Both the position numbers and the translations under genes were made by a program. Source: Bacteroidota bacterium (GTDB taxonomy: Bacteria > Bacteroidota > Bacteroidia > Flavobacteriales_D > Crocinitomicaceae). From it: a DNA stretch of 64,000 bases. The notes under the pieces are model-generated. The model was given only the letters and a program-made list of their open reading frames with translations, was not told the origin of the DNA and searched no databases. Positions 35,408-44,300 of this stretch are shown here, piece after piece (position 1 is the first letter of the stretch; every line of letters starts with the position of its first letter). The DNA lies in contig JACPUU010000022.1 in assembly GCA_016192075.1 (NCBI GenBank), forward strand, positions 1 to 64,000, read 5' to 3'.

Positions 35408-36286
35408 CTATATTTCTGCCGCAATTACCGACTTTGCTGATTTTGACCTTCTAAGCCGCATTATACCAAAAACCAGTGCAAATACACTACCCGATACGGT
35501 TACCATGGCGCCGGTAATACTTACATTGAAGTAAACAGCGGCCATGTATCCGGCAATTACGGCCAAAACACCAAACACACACGCCCATACCAGCATGGCT
35601 TTTAACTTATGCGTAACCAGCTGTGCCGTTGCAGGCGGAATAATCAGAAAACCTACCACCAATACAGCGCCTACCACTTCAAATGCGACAACAGTTGTAA
35701 GCGCAACCAGCCCCATCAGGTAATAATGCCAGCGCGACGTTTTAATGCCGACTGATTTTGCAAAATCTTCATTGAACGAAAGTAATTTGAACCCCTTAAA
35801 ACCAACAATGATGCTGCCAAAAACAACCAGGCCCGCAACCAGTTCAGTATACAATGCCCTGGGACCAATATAGAGGTTATCGTCAATGATTATTTTGTCC
35901 ATGTTTACCAGGGCAATATCGCCGTACAAAACACATTCCTGGTCAATGTCTGCATTGCCTTGCATGAGTGTTGCAATCAAAATCATTCCAACGGCAAACA
36001 AAAGGGTATAGGTCATTCCAATAGCCGCATCTCCCTGCACTCTTGCTTTGCGTGAGAACAGATCAATAACAAAGGTTGCCAGCACACCGCTCAATGTAGC
36101 GCCAACCAATAATAAAACCGATCCTTTTTCACCGGAAAAATAATAGGCAATAACAATACCCGGCAAAACAGCGTGTGAAATAGCATCACCCACCATAGCC
36201 ATTTTACGGAGCAGTAAAAACACACCCAGCAAGGCGCAGTTAATGGCTACAATTGACGCGGTTAATATGGTAAAAAAGTCATTCAT
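35408..36286 (-). CDS. Metal ABC transporter permease, second subunit
   Basis: A 292-residue inner-membrane permease of the ZnuB/MntB/TroD type with about eight spans. Family motifs: LLRKMAMVGDAISHAVLPGIVIAYY at the start and the conserved GAVLVVGFLIIPPATAQLVT late in the protein. It shares one base with the stop of the preceding permease gene, so translation is probably coupled. With the ATPase and binding lipoprotein encoded upstream it imports a divalent metal; see the operon members for the Mn/Zn question. It is the last gene of the operon. Confidence 0.92.
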   Translation of the reverse strand: MNDFFTILTASIVAINCALLGVFLLLRKMAMVGDAISHAVLPGIVIAYYFSGEKGSVLLLVGATLSGVLATFVIDLFSRKARVQGDAAIGMTYTLLFAVGMILIATLMQGNADIDQECVLYGDIALVNMDKIIIDDNLYIGPRALYTELVAGLVVFGSIIVGFKGFKLLSFNEDFAKSVGIKTSRWHYYLMGLVALTTVVAFEVVGAVLVVGFLIIPPATAQLVTHKLKAMLVWACVFGVLAVIAGYMAAVYFNVSITGAMVTVSGSVFALVFGIMRLRRSKSAKSVIAAEI

Positions 36287-37563
36287 TAATAATCATCTTC
36301 GGGGATTCCTTTTATTCCTAATTCACGTTCCAGTTCTGCTTCAATTTCAGGGGTGATGATATGTTCAATTGCTTCAGCCCCGCTGTGCACATGATCCGTA
36401 TCAATACGCGTACGCCTGAGCAGGTATTGTTCCCACAACCGGTGAAGTTTTACAATGCGGGCAGATTCTTTTCGTCCGGAAGTTGTCATCACAAAATCAT
36501 CGCCTGATTTTTGGATCAGTCCCCGCCTGATCAGACGGTCAATTCCCCGGTGCAGCTCTTTCGTATCAAAAGGGCGTATTTCAGTCAGATTTACCCTTGT
36601 AAACGTAAGTTCAGTATCCTGATTCTGAAATCCGGGTAGTTTAAAAATGGTTTTGAGAATATTTTCATCGGTTATTTTTCGGCTGTTTTTCCGGCGGATG
36701 TAATAGCGCGACACAAACCCTCTACGCGGTGCAAAACAAATTGAGCCCAATGTGATCAAGGACAAGGTAACAACCACCCAGGGGCCGGTTGGCATAGCCG
36801 TTCGGGCATAGGATATATAAGCCCCGGTAACGCCACAAAAAATAGAAATTACCACTGCCAGCAGCATCAGCCATTTTAAGTTATGCGTCCACAACCTTGC
36901 GGCGGCAGCGGGTGTAATAATCAATGCAGAAATCAGAATAACACCCAATGCCTGTATACCCGCAGCTATTGCCAGCACGGTGAGTGAGGTGAGTACAAAT
37001 TCAAAAAGGCGAACCGGCAAGCCAATGGTTGCTGCATATTCCGGGTTAAAAGACAACAATACCAGCTGGCGGTAAAAAACCACAACAACGGTTAGAATAA
37101 TAACCAGGATAACGACAAAAAGAGAAACTTCGTCGCGGGTAATGGCTGCTGCCTGACCAAAAAGAAAATGGTCCAGACCGGCATGATTGCCGCTGCCGGT
37201 TTTTTGGATATACGTAAGCAATACGACCCCCAGTGCAAAGAACGATGACAGCACTACACCAATTGCAGTATCTTGTTTCAGGCGTGAATGGCGCACAATA
37301 TAATCTACCAGGAAAATAGAAATCCAGCCCGTCAGAAAGGCACCGGCTAACAGCAAAACCGGATTTTTTTCACCTGCCACAAGGTACCCGAAACAGATAC
37401 CGGGAAGCAACGAATGCGCTACTGCATCACCAATCAATGAACGCTTTCGCAAAAAGGCAAATGTACCTACCAGGGCTGAGGATGCGTTGATGCAAATCAT
37501 TCCCAGTACCACATAAACAACATTGGCATTACTGAACGAAAAAAAATCTGTAAACGAATGCAT
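36286..37563 (-). CDS. Metal ABC transporter permease fused to DtxR-like domain
   Basis: A 425-residue protein. Residues 1 to about 280 are a typical metal permease (FLRKRSLIGDAVAHSLLPGICFGYL; GVILISALIITPAAAARLW). After a basic linker the C-terminal ~130 residues resemble DtxR/MntR regulators: a winged-helix-like part (FDTKELHRGIDRLIRRGLIQKSGDDFVMTTSGRKES) and the metal-binding/dimerisation helix pair (VKLHRLWEQYLLRRT, HSGAEAIEHIITPEIEAELERELG). The tail could sense cytoplasmic metal and gate transport. It is probably not a classical repressor, because the operon has a separate one. Length well above the usual 280-300 residues. Confidence 0.88.
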   Translation of the reverse strand: MHSFTDFFSFSNANVVYVVLGMICINASSALVGTFAFLRKRSLIGDAVAHSLLPGICFGYLVAGEKNPVLLLAGAFLTGWISIFLVDYIVRHSRLKQDTAIGVVLSSFFALGVVLLTYIQKTGSGNHAGLDHFLFGQAAAITRDEVSLFVVILVIILTVVVVFYRQLVLLSFNPEYAATIGLPVRLFEFVLTSLTVLAIAAGIQALGVILISALIITPAAAARLWTHNLKWLMLLAVVISIFCGVTGAYISYARTAMPTGPWVVVTLSLITLGSICFAPRRGFVSRYYIRRKNSRKITDENILKTIFKLPGFQNQDTELTFTRVNLTEIRPFDTKELHRGIDRLIRRGLIQKSGDDFVMTTSGRKESARIVKLHRLWEQYLLRRTRIDTDHVHSGAEAIEHIITPEIEAELERELGIKGIPEDDY

Positions 37564-37568
37564 TGGTT

Positions 37569-38363
37569 TTATAAATCAACTCCTTTTTCCCTGACCGGGA
37601 ATTCATTTTGCCGGATCAGGTCAACAATTTTCGAAAGCAGTGTGAGCTGGCCTCCGTAAGCATTTGATAAATTTTCTTTGGTTAACACTTCATGCGGTTC
37701 ACCTTTTGCAATTAAACGGGTATTCAGCAAAACCAGGTAATCAAAATAGTCGGATACCGTTTGCAGATCATGGTGAATAATCAACACTGTTTTTCCTTGA
37801 TTTTTCATCTCCTGCAACAGTGACAGAATAGCACTTTCAGTTGCTGCATCAACACCAACAAAAGGTTCATCCATCAAATATAAATCAGCCTGCTGTGCCA
37901 GTGCCCGTGCAATAAAAACGCGCTGCTGCTGACCGCCTGATAATTGCGAAATCTGCCTGTCTTTAAATTCAGTGAGGCCTACTTTGGCTATACTTTGCAA
38001 TGCAATTTCCAGGTCTGTTTTATTCGAACGGCGAAACAAATTGGTACCCCGGTAACGGCCCATCAAAACAACATCCAGAACGCTTGCCGGAAAGTCCCAG
38101 TCAACCGACTCCCGCTGCGGAACATAAGCCACGCGGTCACGCACTTCATCAAGCGATTTGCCAAAAATTTTCACAAACCCGCTGCTTGGTTTCAGCAGCC
38201 CCATAATGGCTTTTAACGAGGTTGTTTTACCTGAACCATTGGGCCCTATTACGCCAATTATTTTTCCGCACTCCAGGTTAAAATCAATATCCCATAAAAC
38301 AGGCCGGCCATCGTATGAAACGGTCAGGTTGTGTACTTCAATGGCATGAATATCCTGTTTCAT
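37569..38363 (-). CDS. Metal ABC transporter ATP-binding protein
   Basis: A 264-residue ABC ATPase of the ZnuC/MntB family: Walker A GPNGSGKTT (about residues 40-48), Q-loop YVPQRESVDWDFP, signature LSGGQQQR, Walker B LYLMDEPFVGVD and switch IIHHD. The VDWDFP stretch after the Q-loop is characteristic of manganese/zinc importers. Its start overlaps the stop of the binding-protein gene by four bases, and its stop is five bases before the first permease. It energises uptake through the two permeases. Confidence 0.93.
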   Translation of the reverse strand: MKQDIHAIEVHNLTVSYDGRPVLWDIDFNLECGKIIGVIGPNGSGKTTSLKAIMGLLKPSSGFVKIFGKSLDEVRDRVAYVPQRESVDWDFPASVLDVVLMGRYRGTNLFRRSNKTDLEIALQSIAKVGLTEFKDRQISQLSGGQQQRVFIARALAQQADLYLMDEPFVGVDAATESAILSLLQEMKNQGKTVLIIHHDLQTVSDYFDYLVLLNTRLIAKGEPHEVLTKENLSNAYGGQLTLLSKIVDLIRQNEFPVREKGVDL

Positions 38364-39274
38364 TTTCTAAGTCCCTTTACAATCATGCTAACGTTGGCAC
38401 GAATCATTCCAAGATAATTTCCGGCGTCGGTATCAGGTTCTCCCATTGCGTCAGAATACAAGGGCCCCTCAATGCGTAATTCATAGTTGCGGGCACGGCA
38501 ACCATCTACAATCGATTCTGCCGTTTTCTGAGACGTAGATGTTTCAACAAACAGTGCCGCAATCTGCCGTTGGATAATAAAATCCACCATGTCTGAAATT
38601 TCTTTTAAACCCACTTCAGAAAGTGTTGAAATTCCCTGAATTCCGCGAACTTCAACATTATAACGTCTGCCAAAATAAGAAAACGCATCATGCGAGGTAA
38701 TTAAAACGCGGTGATTGGTGTCAAGCGAATCCAGTTGGGTAAAAACCCACTCGTCCAGCTCTTCTGCTTCTTTCTGATAACGGTTGAAATTTCCGGTGTA
38801 ATAGGCTGCACTTGTTGAATCAATTTTACCCAACTCAGTTGCAATGTATTTTAATCCCTGCATCCATATCTGCGTATCAAACCAGATATGCGGATCATAC
38901 GAATCACCCAGGTCTACTGATTTGATCAGATCTTTCTCAGCAATGCCGTCAGATACTTTTAAAACGGGTTTTTCTTTGGCGTATTTATCAAGCATTTCAG
39001 CCATTTTTCCCTCCAGGTGTAAACCGTTACAAACAATCACATCGGCGTCGTCCAGCAATTCAATATCACCCGGGGTGGGTTTGTAAATGTGCGGATCGGT
39101 GCCGGGCCCCATGATGGATGAAACCTCTGCACTGTCACCGACAATATGCAGCAGCCCGTCTTCAATAATTCCGGTAGTTGCAACTATGTGCAAAGGACCT
39201 TGTTGTTCTTTGGGTTCAATGCGGCAACTGATTAACGTAAGCGCTGCCAGGATACTATAAATTCTGTTTTTCAT
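38360..39274 (-). CDS. Metal-binding lipoprotein of the TroA/ZnuA family
   Basis: A 304-residue cluster A-I solute-binding protein. Signal MKNRIYSILAALTLISC has its lipobox Cys at 17; the open frame to 39346 is not needed. Likely metal ligands are visible: His in TDPHIYKP, His in YDPHIWFD, His in TSHDAFSYFG and Asp in YSDAMG. A His-His-His-Asp set resembles TroA (Zn/Mn) rather than the Glu-containing PsaA site. There is no His-rich loop of the ZnuA type. It captures the metal in the periplasm for the downstream ATPase and permeases. Confidence 0.92.
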   Translation of the reverse strand: MKNRIYSILAALTLISCRIEPKEQQGPLHIVATTGIIEDGLLHIVGDSAEVSSIMGPGTDPHIYKPTPGDIELLDDADVIVCNGLHLEGKMAEMLDKYAKEKPVLKVSDGIAEKDLIKSVDLGDSYDPHIWFDTQIWMQGLKYIATELGKIDSTSAAYYTGNFNRYQKEAEELDEWVFTQLDSLDTNHRVLITSHDAFSYFGRRYNVEVRGIQGISTLSEVGLKEISDMVDFIIQRQIAALFVETSTSQKTAESIVDGCRARNYELRIEGPLYSDAMGEPDTDAGNYLGMIRANVSMIVKGLRK

Positions 39275-39359
39275 ACTTGCTTTTTCTTTGTACGCTTGTG
39301 TCTTCTTTGCGAAAATTGGTGGAATTATTTTTTGCAGCAAAGTCACTCAGGTTTTTATT

Positions 39360-40046
39360 CTACAATTTTTCAATAAACCGTACACCAATATTTTCTGCTA
39401 CTTTTTCAGACAGGTACATTTTCTGCCCGCCGACAATTTCTATTTTCAGGGATCCGTCAAACGGGATACGCTCAAAAACCTTGATTCCGGATCCCAGTTT
39501 CAGTCCTATTTCATCCAGGTATTTCAGCAACGACTGTGAATCTTCATCTACACTTACCACCTCAACCAGTGTATTAACAGCCGATTCAGCCAGCCTGATT
39601 TTTGATTTGCGATAGGTGATATTTCCATCTTTGTCGGGAATAGGATCACCGTGCGGATCAAATTTGGGATAGTCCAGAAACTGATCCAGCTTATCAATCA
39701 GTTTTAGTGAACGAATATGCTCCAACTGCTCTGCCACATCGTGTACCTCATCCCATCCGAAACTGAGTTTACTTACCAGGAACGTTTCCCATAAACGGTG
39801 TTTTCGTATAATTTCTACAGCAATGGATTCCCCTTTCGTAGTTAGTTCACACCCGTTGTATTTTTTATAGCCAATGAGTTTTTTATCAGCTAATTTTTTA
39901 AGCATATCCGTTATGGAAGAAGCTTTTGTACACAGTTTATCTGCCAGTGCATTGGTTGACACCCGGTCACGGCTTTGCCCTGAAATCTGAAAAATCACTT
40001 TCAGGTAATTTTCTTCGCTGTGGGTTAATTTTTCTTCCTTTGCCAT
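39360..40046 (-). CDS. DtxR/MntR-family metalloregulator with FeoA-like domain
   Basis: A 228-residue regulator. An N-terminal winged helix (LTHSEENYLKVIFQIS; SSITDMLKKLADKKLIGYKKYNGCELTTKG) is followed by the metal-binding dimerisation domain (IIRKHRLWETFLVSKLSFGWDEVHDVAEQLEHI) and a C-terminal SH3/FeoA-like domain (from about 155). Together with Mn2+ or Fe2+ such proteins repress uptake genes. It is the first gene of the transport operon, 85 bases before the binding lipoprotein, and an imperfect palindrome overlaps its own promoter, so autoregulation is likely. The metal is not certain; Mn is my preference. Confidence 0.9.
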   Translation of the reverse strand: MAKEEKLTHSEENYLKVIFQISGQSRDRVSTNALADKLCTKASSITDMLKKLADKKLIGYKKYNGCELTTKGESIAVEIIRKHRLWETFLVSKLSFGWDEVHDVAEQLEHIRSLKLIDKLDQFLDYPKFDPHGDPIPDKDGNITYRKSKIRLAESAVNTLVEVVSVDEDSQSLLKYLDEIGLKLGSGIKVFERIPFDGSLKIEIVGGQKMYLSEKVAENIGVRFIEKL

Positions 40047-40160
40047 GGTTTTTTTTTCAAAAAAATTACATTCCTAAAAACTCATTTTATTAAGTGTTTT
40101 TGGCAAAAAACAGTGATCTTATGAATAAAATATTTCCAAACTGTTAAACTAATTTATTTA

Positions 40161-40188
40161 CAAATATATAACTATTTTTTTAGACAAG
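40161..40188 (-). promoter_or_regulatory. Candidate promoter of the metal-uptake operon
   Basis: Minus strand CTTG (40185-40188), a 16-base spacer and TATATTTG (40161-40168). It would give a leader of about 110 bases before the regulator start at 40046. The spacing is one short of the usual 17-23. Confidence 0.5.
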
Positions 40189-40195
40189 ACTAAAA
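40178..40195. promoter_or_regulatory. Candidate DtxR-family operator
   Basis: Inverted repeat TTTTAG (40178-40183) / CTAAAA (40190-40195) with a 6-base spacer. It overlaps the -33 box of the candidate promoter. The half-site resembles the TTTAG-type arms of some DtxR/MntR operators. Short and AT-rich, so chance is possible. Confidence 0.3.
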
Positions 40196-40285
40196 TTTTG
40201 GATTTTTTCGGTTTTGTGCGCAATGAGGATGAAGCCCGGGAATCAGAAATCATACTTCAAAAACCGGAAATCAATTTCTGTTGGC

Positions 40286-40293
40286 TATCTTTG
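40286..40293 (+). promoter_or_regulatory. Candidate -7 box for ndk
   Basis: TATCTTTG is an exact TAnnTTTG, 21 bases before the ATG at 40314. This also argues against the TTG at 40281 as the start codon. Confidence 0.45.
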
Positions 40294-40313
40294 CGCAAAA
40301 TTTTATTGACGAA

Positions 40314-40736
40314 ATGGCTACTAACAGAACATTTACCATGATTAAACCTGAAGCAGTTGCGGCAGGTCACAGCGGAAAAATTATTGATATGATCATTGCT
40401 GCAGGATTCAAAATAAAAGCAATGAAACTGACTAAACTTTCAAAAGAGCGCGCCGGAGAATTTTACGAAGTCCACAAAGAACGTCCATTCTATGGTGAAC
40501 TGGTAGCCTATATGTCAGGCGGACCAATTGTAGCAATGGCCCTTGAAAAAGATAATGCCGTGGCTGATTTCAGAAAGTTCATTGGTGCTACTGACCCGGC
40601 TGAAGCAGCTGAGGGAACTATCCGTAAACGTTTTGCCAAATCAAAAGGCGAAAATGCCGTTCATGGTTCAGACTCAGATGAAAATGCAGCTATTGAAATA
40701 GCATTTCATTTTGCAGATTCAGAAATTGTAGGGTAA
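40314..40736 (+). CDS. ndk: Nucleoside diphosphate kinase
   Basis: A 140-residue cytoplasmic enzyme that transfers the gamma phosphate between nucleoside triphosphates and diphosphates through a phospho-histidine. The catalytic His117 lies in NAVHGSDS; the N-terminal [11 protein letters not shown] and the substrate-binding [19 protein letters not shown] are conserved. Normal family length. The ATG at 40314 is chosen over a TTG at 40281, which sits inside the promoter box. It is transcribed alone with its own terminator. Confidence 0.96.
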   Translation: MATNRTFTMIKPEAVAAGHSGKIIDMIIAAGFKIKAMKLTKLSKERAGEFYEVHKERPFYGELVAYMSGGPIVAMALEKDNAVADFRKFIGATDPAEAAEGTIRKRFAKSKGENAVHGSDSDENAAIEIAFHFADSEIVG

Positions 40737-40759
40737 TACCTCTTTTATAGAAAATTGAA

Positions 40760-40789
40760 AAGGCGATCAGTTGGATCGCCTTTTTTTTT
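40760..40789 (+). terminator. Terminator of ndk
   Basis: Stem AAAGGCGATC/GATCGCCTTT around a short AGTTG-type loop, followed by a run of nine T. A-rich sequence on the left makes it usable for the convergent phoH gene as well. Confidence 0.88.
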
Positions 40790-40811
40790 CAATTCTCCCA
40801 AAACGGTACGT

Positions 40812-40861
40812 GTCATTTCGACCGCAGGGAGCTCACTACACGTTGTTCCGTTCGAAATGAC
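40812..40861. repeat. 50-base imperfect palindromic intergenic element
   Basis: Perfect 10-base terminal arms GTCATTTCGA (40812-40821) / TCGAAATGAC (40852-40861) around an inner GC-richer segment. Wording such as CTCACTACAC and CGGAATGAC recurs loosely at 27957-27981. It may be a remnant of a MITE-like family common in Bacteroidetes intergenic DNA. Confidence 0.5.
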
Positions 40862-40882
40862 TTTACAATAACGGGCTGAAGA

Positions 40883-41815
40883 CTATTCAGCTAAAGCGTT
40901 GATGATCTTTTTTACCAGCTTGTGACGGATGACATCATGCTCATCCAGCTCAATAATCTGAATACCTTCAACATTGGTAAGCCGGTTAACGGCATTTAGC
41001 AGACCAGATGTTTGATTGCGCGGTAAATCAATTTGCGTGGCATCACCGGTAATCACAAATTTGGCAGATGACCCCATGCGGGTCAAAAACATTTTCAGCT
41101 GGCTGTATGTACAGTTCTGCGCCTCATCCAAAATCACAAAAGCTTTGTCCAGTGTGCGGCCGCGCATAAAAGCCAGCGGGGCAATCTGAATAATTCCGTT
41201 CTCCAGGTGTTCAGCCAGTTTTTCGGCCGGAATCATATCACGGAGTGCATCGTACAAGGGCTGCAGGTAGGGATCGAGTTTTTCACGTAAATCGCCCGGT
41301 AAAAAACCCAGGTTTTCGCCTGCCTCCACGGCAGGACGGGTCAGCACAATACGACGGACTTCTTTGTTTTTCAGCGCTCTCACAGCCAAAGCCACAGCAG
41401 TATAGGTTTTACCGGTACCCGCTGGTCCAACGGCAAAAACCATGTCATTTTCCATGCAGGCTTTTACCAATTTACGCTGATTGGGTGTGCGGGCCTTAAT
41501 CTGGTTACCACCAATACCATGTACAATAACATCGGCATCTTCCAAAAACCGGTCAGTATCGTCCTTTTGCAACAAAAGCGCTTCAATGTTGCTTTCAGTA
41601 AGTGCATTGTAACGGTTCACATACCGGATCATCAATTCCAGTTTTTTCTCAAAATAATCAATGACCTCCTGTTCGCCGGAGACCTTGATTTTGTTGTCAC
41701 GGGTGACAAATTTCAATTTAGGGAAATACTGACGAATTAATTTCAGTTTCTGATCGTTGACACCAAAAATCTCAATGGGCGCAATCCCGGTGATTTCAAT
41801 TACTTTTTCGTGCAA
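40883..41815 (-). CDS. phoH: PhoH family ATPase
   Basis: A 310-residue cytoplasmic P-loop ATPase of the PhoH type. An N-terminal KH-like segment precedes the ATPase core: Walker A GPAGTGKTYTAVA (about residues 131-143), RIVLTRPAVEAGENLGFLPGDL, PLAFMRGRTLDKAFVILDEAQNC (Walker B) and ITGDATQIDLP. PhoH proteins are linked to RNA metabolism and phosphate response; their reaction is not fully settled. It is divergent from the SAM hydrolase gene and convergent with ndk. Confidence 0.94.
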   Translation of the reverse strand: MHEKVIEITGIAPIEIFGVNDQKLKLIRQYFPKLKFVTRDNKIKVSGEQEVIDYFEKKLELMIRYVNRYNALTESNIEALLLQKDDTDRFLEDADVIVHGIGGNQIKARTPNQRKLVKACMENDMVFAVGPAGTGKTYTAVALAVRALKNKEVRRIVLTRPAVEAGENLGFLPGDLREKLDPYLQPLYDALRDMIPAEKLAEHLENGIIQIAPLAFMRGRTLDKAFVILDEAQNCTYSQLKMFLTRMGSSAKFVITGDATQIDLPRNQTSGLLNAVNRLTNVEGIQIIELDEHDVIRHKLVKKIINALAE

Positions 41816-41943
41816 AATTCATTCAATTAAATTTATCTGCACAGGGCAGACAAACAGGTTAATAGGCTATACGGGTTTTTTACTACTTTTGGTAAAAATA
41901 CGCATTTTCAAAAAAAGAGTCCGCCTGCTGCGCACCAAAACGA

Positions 41944-42807
41944 ATGAAGATTATCACCCTGACATCTGACCTTGGCCTTACCGATCATTACGTGGCTTCG
42001 CTGAAAGGTCAAATATACTCGGCTTTGGGCGATATTGCACTGGTAGATATTTCACACGGGGTTCAGGCTTTTAACATAGCCCAGGCAGCTTATTATATCA
42101 ATAATTCCTGGAATGATTTTCCAAAAGGTACCATTCATTTTCTGAATGTAGACAGTACGCCAGCCATTCATATAGCCCGGCCTGACAACAATACCTACCC
42201 CCTGGTCATGCAATTGAACGGTCACTTTTTTATGGGCTCAGACAATGGCATTTTCTCCCTGATAAACGGTTATGAAAACGCTGAAAGGCTTGTACGGCTT
42301 GATTTCAGTGCTGCAGGACTTGACCTGCGTCGCCCGGCCCGTAACATCTACATTCCGGCCATGGGCCAGATTCTTAAAGGTGTGCCGTTGGAAAAACTGG
42401 GAGATGAAGTATCAGCTGTAAAACAAGCCTTCACCACACAGCCTACGCTTGAAAAAAACCTGATTAAGGGCACTGTTATTCATGTTGATACTTACGGAAA
42501 TGTCATTGTCAACATAACAGAGGAATTATTCAAACAAGTAGGGAAAGGTCACCCGTTCACCATCTTCTTCAAAAGTTCACACTATTTCATTGAGCAGATT
42601 TCTGATTCGTACGCCGATGTTCCAATGGGCGAAAAGCTGGCCCTTTTTAATGAAAACGGGCAACTCGAAATTGCTATCAACAAAGGTACGGTTGGCAGTG
42701 GCGGCGGGGCAAACAGCCTTCTCGGTTTAGGCGTAAAAGACATTGTTCGGGTAGAGTTTCATCCAAAAGGATCGAAAGACCGGATTCAGGATTTGTTTAC
42801 TTCCTGA
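41944..42807 (+). CDS. SAM hydrolase/halogenase family protein (DUF62)
   Basis: A 287-residue cytoplasmic protein of the S-adenosyl-L-methionine hydroxide adenosyltransferase family, related to fluorinase and chlorinase. Signatures: LTSDLGLTDHYVASLKG (Asp residues binding SAM ribose), VDISHGVQAFNIAQAAYY, MGSDNGIFSLI, and the C-terminal beta-barrel with IHVDTYGNVIVNI. The family uses the Asp-Arg-His set for hydroxide attack on SAM, giving adenosine and methionine; most members are hydrolases, not halogenases. It stands alone. Confidence 0.9.
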   Translation: MKIITLTSDLGLTDHYVASLKGQIYSALGDIALVDISHGVQAFNIAQAAYYINNSWNDFPKGTIHFLNVDSTPAIHIARPDNNTYPLVMQLNGHFFMGSDNGIFSLINGYENAERLVRLDFSAAGLDLRRPARNIYIPAMGQILKGVPLEKLGDEVSAVKQAFTTQPTLEKNLIKGTVIHVDTYGNVIVNITEELFKQVGKGHPFTIFFKSSHYFIEQISDSYADVPMGEKLALFNENGQLEIAINKGTVGSGGGANSLLGLGVKDIVRVEFHPKGSKDRIQDLFTS

Positions 42808-42859
42808 GGCAAGAGGGAAAAGGAAAGAGCCAAAAGGCAAAAGTTGGGAGTATGAAGTC

Positions 42860-43159
42860 TTATTTTTTATTCGTTGCTTTTTCCTGTCCGCTGGATGGAC
42901 GGACTTTCGAATCTAAATCTTCACTTGCGTTGATGCGTGATATAAAATGCGTGGTTCCCTGTTTTTTCCACACGCGATTTGCCCAGATAATTCCGATAAT
43001 TAATCCGGTTAACACACTACAAATTCCCCCTATTAATCCGGCAGGACCCGGAAAATTAAAATAGACGATTGCGCCGGGTATGCAAGCTATTATTAATGGT
43101 GCGGCTACAATTCTGAGCCAGGCGAACACTTCGAATATATCTTCAAATTTTTTAGACAT
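42860..43159 (-). CDS. Small two-span membrane protein
   Basis: A 99-residue protein with hydrophobic segments at about 13-33 and 37-62 (VAAPLIIACIPGAIVYF; GLIGGICSVLTGLIIGIIWANRVW) and a charged hydrophilic tail. No family recognised. The 50 bases between it and the previous gene are a purine-rich tract (GGCAAGAGGGAAAAGGAAAG and similar) typical of degenerate intergenic repeats. Confidence 0.6.
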   Translation of the reverse strand: MSKKFEDIFEVFAWLRIVAAPLIIACIPGAIVYFNFPGPAGLIGGICSVLTGLIIGIIWANRVWKKQGTTHFISRINASEDLDSKVRPSSGQEKATNKK

Positions 43160-43270
43160 GTCATTATTGGATACTAACTTTTTTCGCCTCTGACGAAATG
43201 CAAAATCATCCTGTTAAAACAAAGTAACGGCTTTTTGGTTAAATAAAACCTTATGGAAGTTTTATTAGAA
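43160..43270. other. Spacer before the REP cluster
   Basis: 111 bases upstream of the small membrane-protein gene. Nothing is recognised apart from AT-rich sequence that could hold that gene's minus-strand promoter. Confidence 0.4.
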
Positions 43271-43705
43271 CGTTATGGCACGAGCGGGACGCTCGCGCCG
43301 ACTTGAGTATTATACGATATTTCGATACGGGACGCTCGCGCCGACTTTAGGGTTCCTCGATATTTCGGTAGAGCACGAACGGGAAGCTCGCGCCCGACTT
43401 TAGATTATACGATATTTCGGTAGGGCGCACGAACGGGACTCCAGTCTCTTAACTAAATAAACCCTATAGAAGGTCTATTAGAACGTTATCGCACGAAGCG
43501 GGACGCTCGCGCCTTACTAAGATTAACCCCTAAAAAAGATTTATTCGAACCATATGGCGCGAGCGTCCCGCTCGTGCCATATGGTTTATACGATATTGCT
43601 TCAGCGCAATTTGGAATACCTACCCATTAACGAAAATAGACCCTAAAAGATTAATCAGACTAAAAAAAATTGGCGCGAGCGTCCCGCTCGTACCATAACT
43701 TAAAG
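43271..43705. repeat. Left REP palindrome cluster
   Basis: Palindromes at 43277-43299, about 43490-43513, 43548-43586 and 43672-43694, with degenerate or half copies near 43329, 43371 and 43423. The core is a 10-base stem around GGA or TCC. The 43548-43586 copy extends to 18-base arms with AACCATATGGC/GCCATATGGTT. Copies alternate in orientation and are separated by the recurring words TATACGATATT, AACTAAATAAACCCTA and GATTAATCAGACTAAAA. Confidence 0.85.
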
Positions 43706-44263
43706 CTAAATTTTGCTCCCCATGACGTCAACCTCCAAAACACGCTGATCTCCGTTATAATTTCTGGCACTGCTATATTTCCAATCCAGCGGATCACTTA
43801 CCAATCCCGCAGCTACCGGATTCATATGTATGTAGTTTAACTTTTGCTGCACTATTGCAGGACTAAATAACTCAATTTGTTGATTATCCTGCTGCCAGAA
43901 TTGGTATTTCACTACATTACTTCTCTTTTCTCCTGCGCTTAAAAACACTTTCAAAAAATGATTTTTTCTTCGCTCTGTCTCGTGATTCTTAATAGCCTTT
44001 ATCAATTCTTTAGAAGTATATCCTTTAAAATCTCGTAACAAACCCGAAGGATCTCCATTCATAGACCGGAATATCATATGAACATGATCGGGCATAAAGC
44101 AATAAGCATATAATTCCATCCCCTTATTCTTTCTGCAATAGGTTACGCTGTCGGCAAGAATCTTAAAATAGACTTCATCCGTAAAAACTTTAACCCATTT
44201 CACAGTAGCAAAACTTATAAAGTAAGCAGCTTCTGGTTTGTGAAATTTGTATTTTCTGCTCAT
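43706..44263 (-). CDS. REP-associated tyrosine transposase (RAYT, Y1_Tnp/IS200-like)
   Basis: A 185-residue HUH-type single-strand nuclease. The HUH motif is MPDHVHMI (His60, His62); the catalytic Tyr is Tyr144 in KLNYIHMNPV, followed by GLVSDPLDWKYSSARNY, a classic RAYT ending. Start at MSRKYKF (44263); a start at 44278 would add five residues. It would nick at single-stranded REP hairpins, and both flanks carry such hairpins. Its final codons and stop lie in sequence shared with the end of the downstream helicase gene. Single copy in this window; the motif residues are intact, so it is probably active or recently active. Confidence 0.93.
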   Translation of the reverse strand: MSRKYKFHKPEAAYFISFATVKWVKVFTDEVYFKILADSVTYCRKNKGMELYAYCFMPDHVHMIFRSMNGDPSGLLRDFKGYTSKELIKAIKNHETERRKNHFLKVFLSAGEKRSNVVKYQFWQQDNQQIELFSPAIVQQKLNYIHMNPVAAGLVSDPLDWKYSSARNYNGDQRVLEVDVMGSKI

Positions 44264-44300
44264 GGGACAAATGTACATTTTTTGGTATTTCTGGCTTTTA

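Noticed and set aside
41944-42807. Fluorinase or chlorinase making halogenated metabolites
   Set aside because: The family also contains common SAM hydrolases, and there is no biosynthetic context, so halogenation is not supported.
43271-43705. CRISPR-like array of palindromes beside a nuclease
   Set aside because: Copies alternate in orientation and spacing is irregular; a RAYT next to REP elements explains the pattern.
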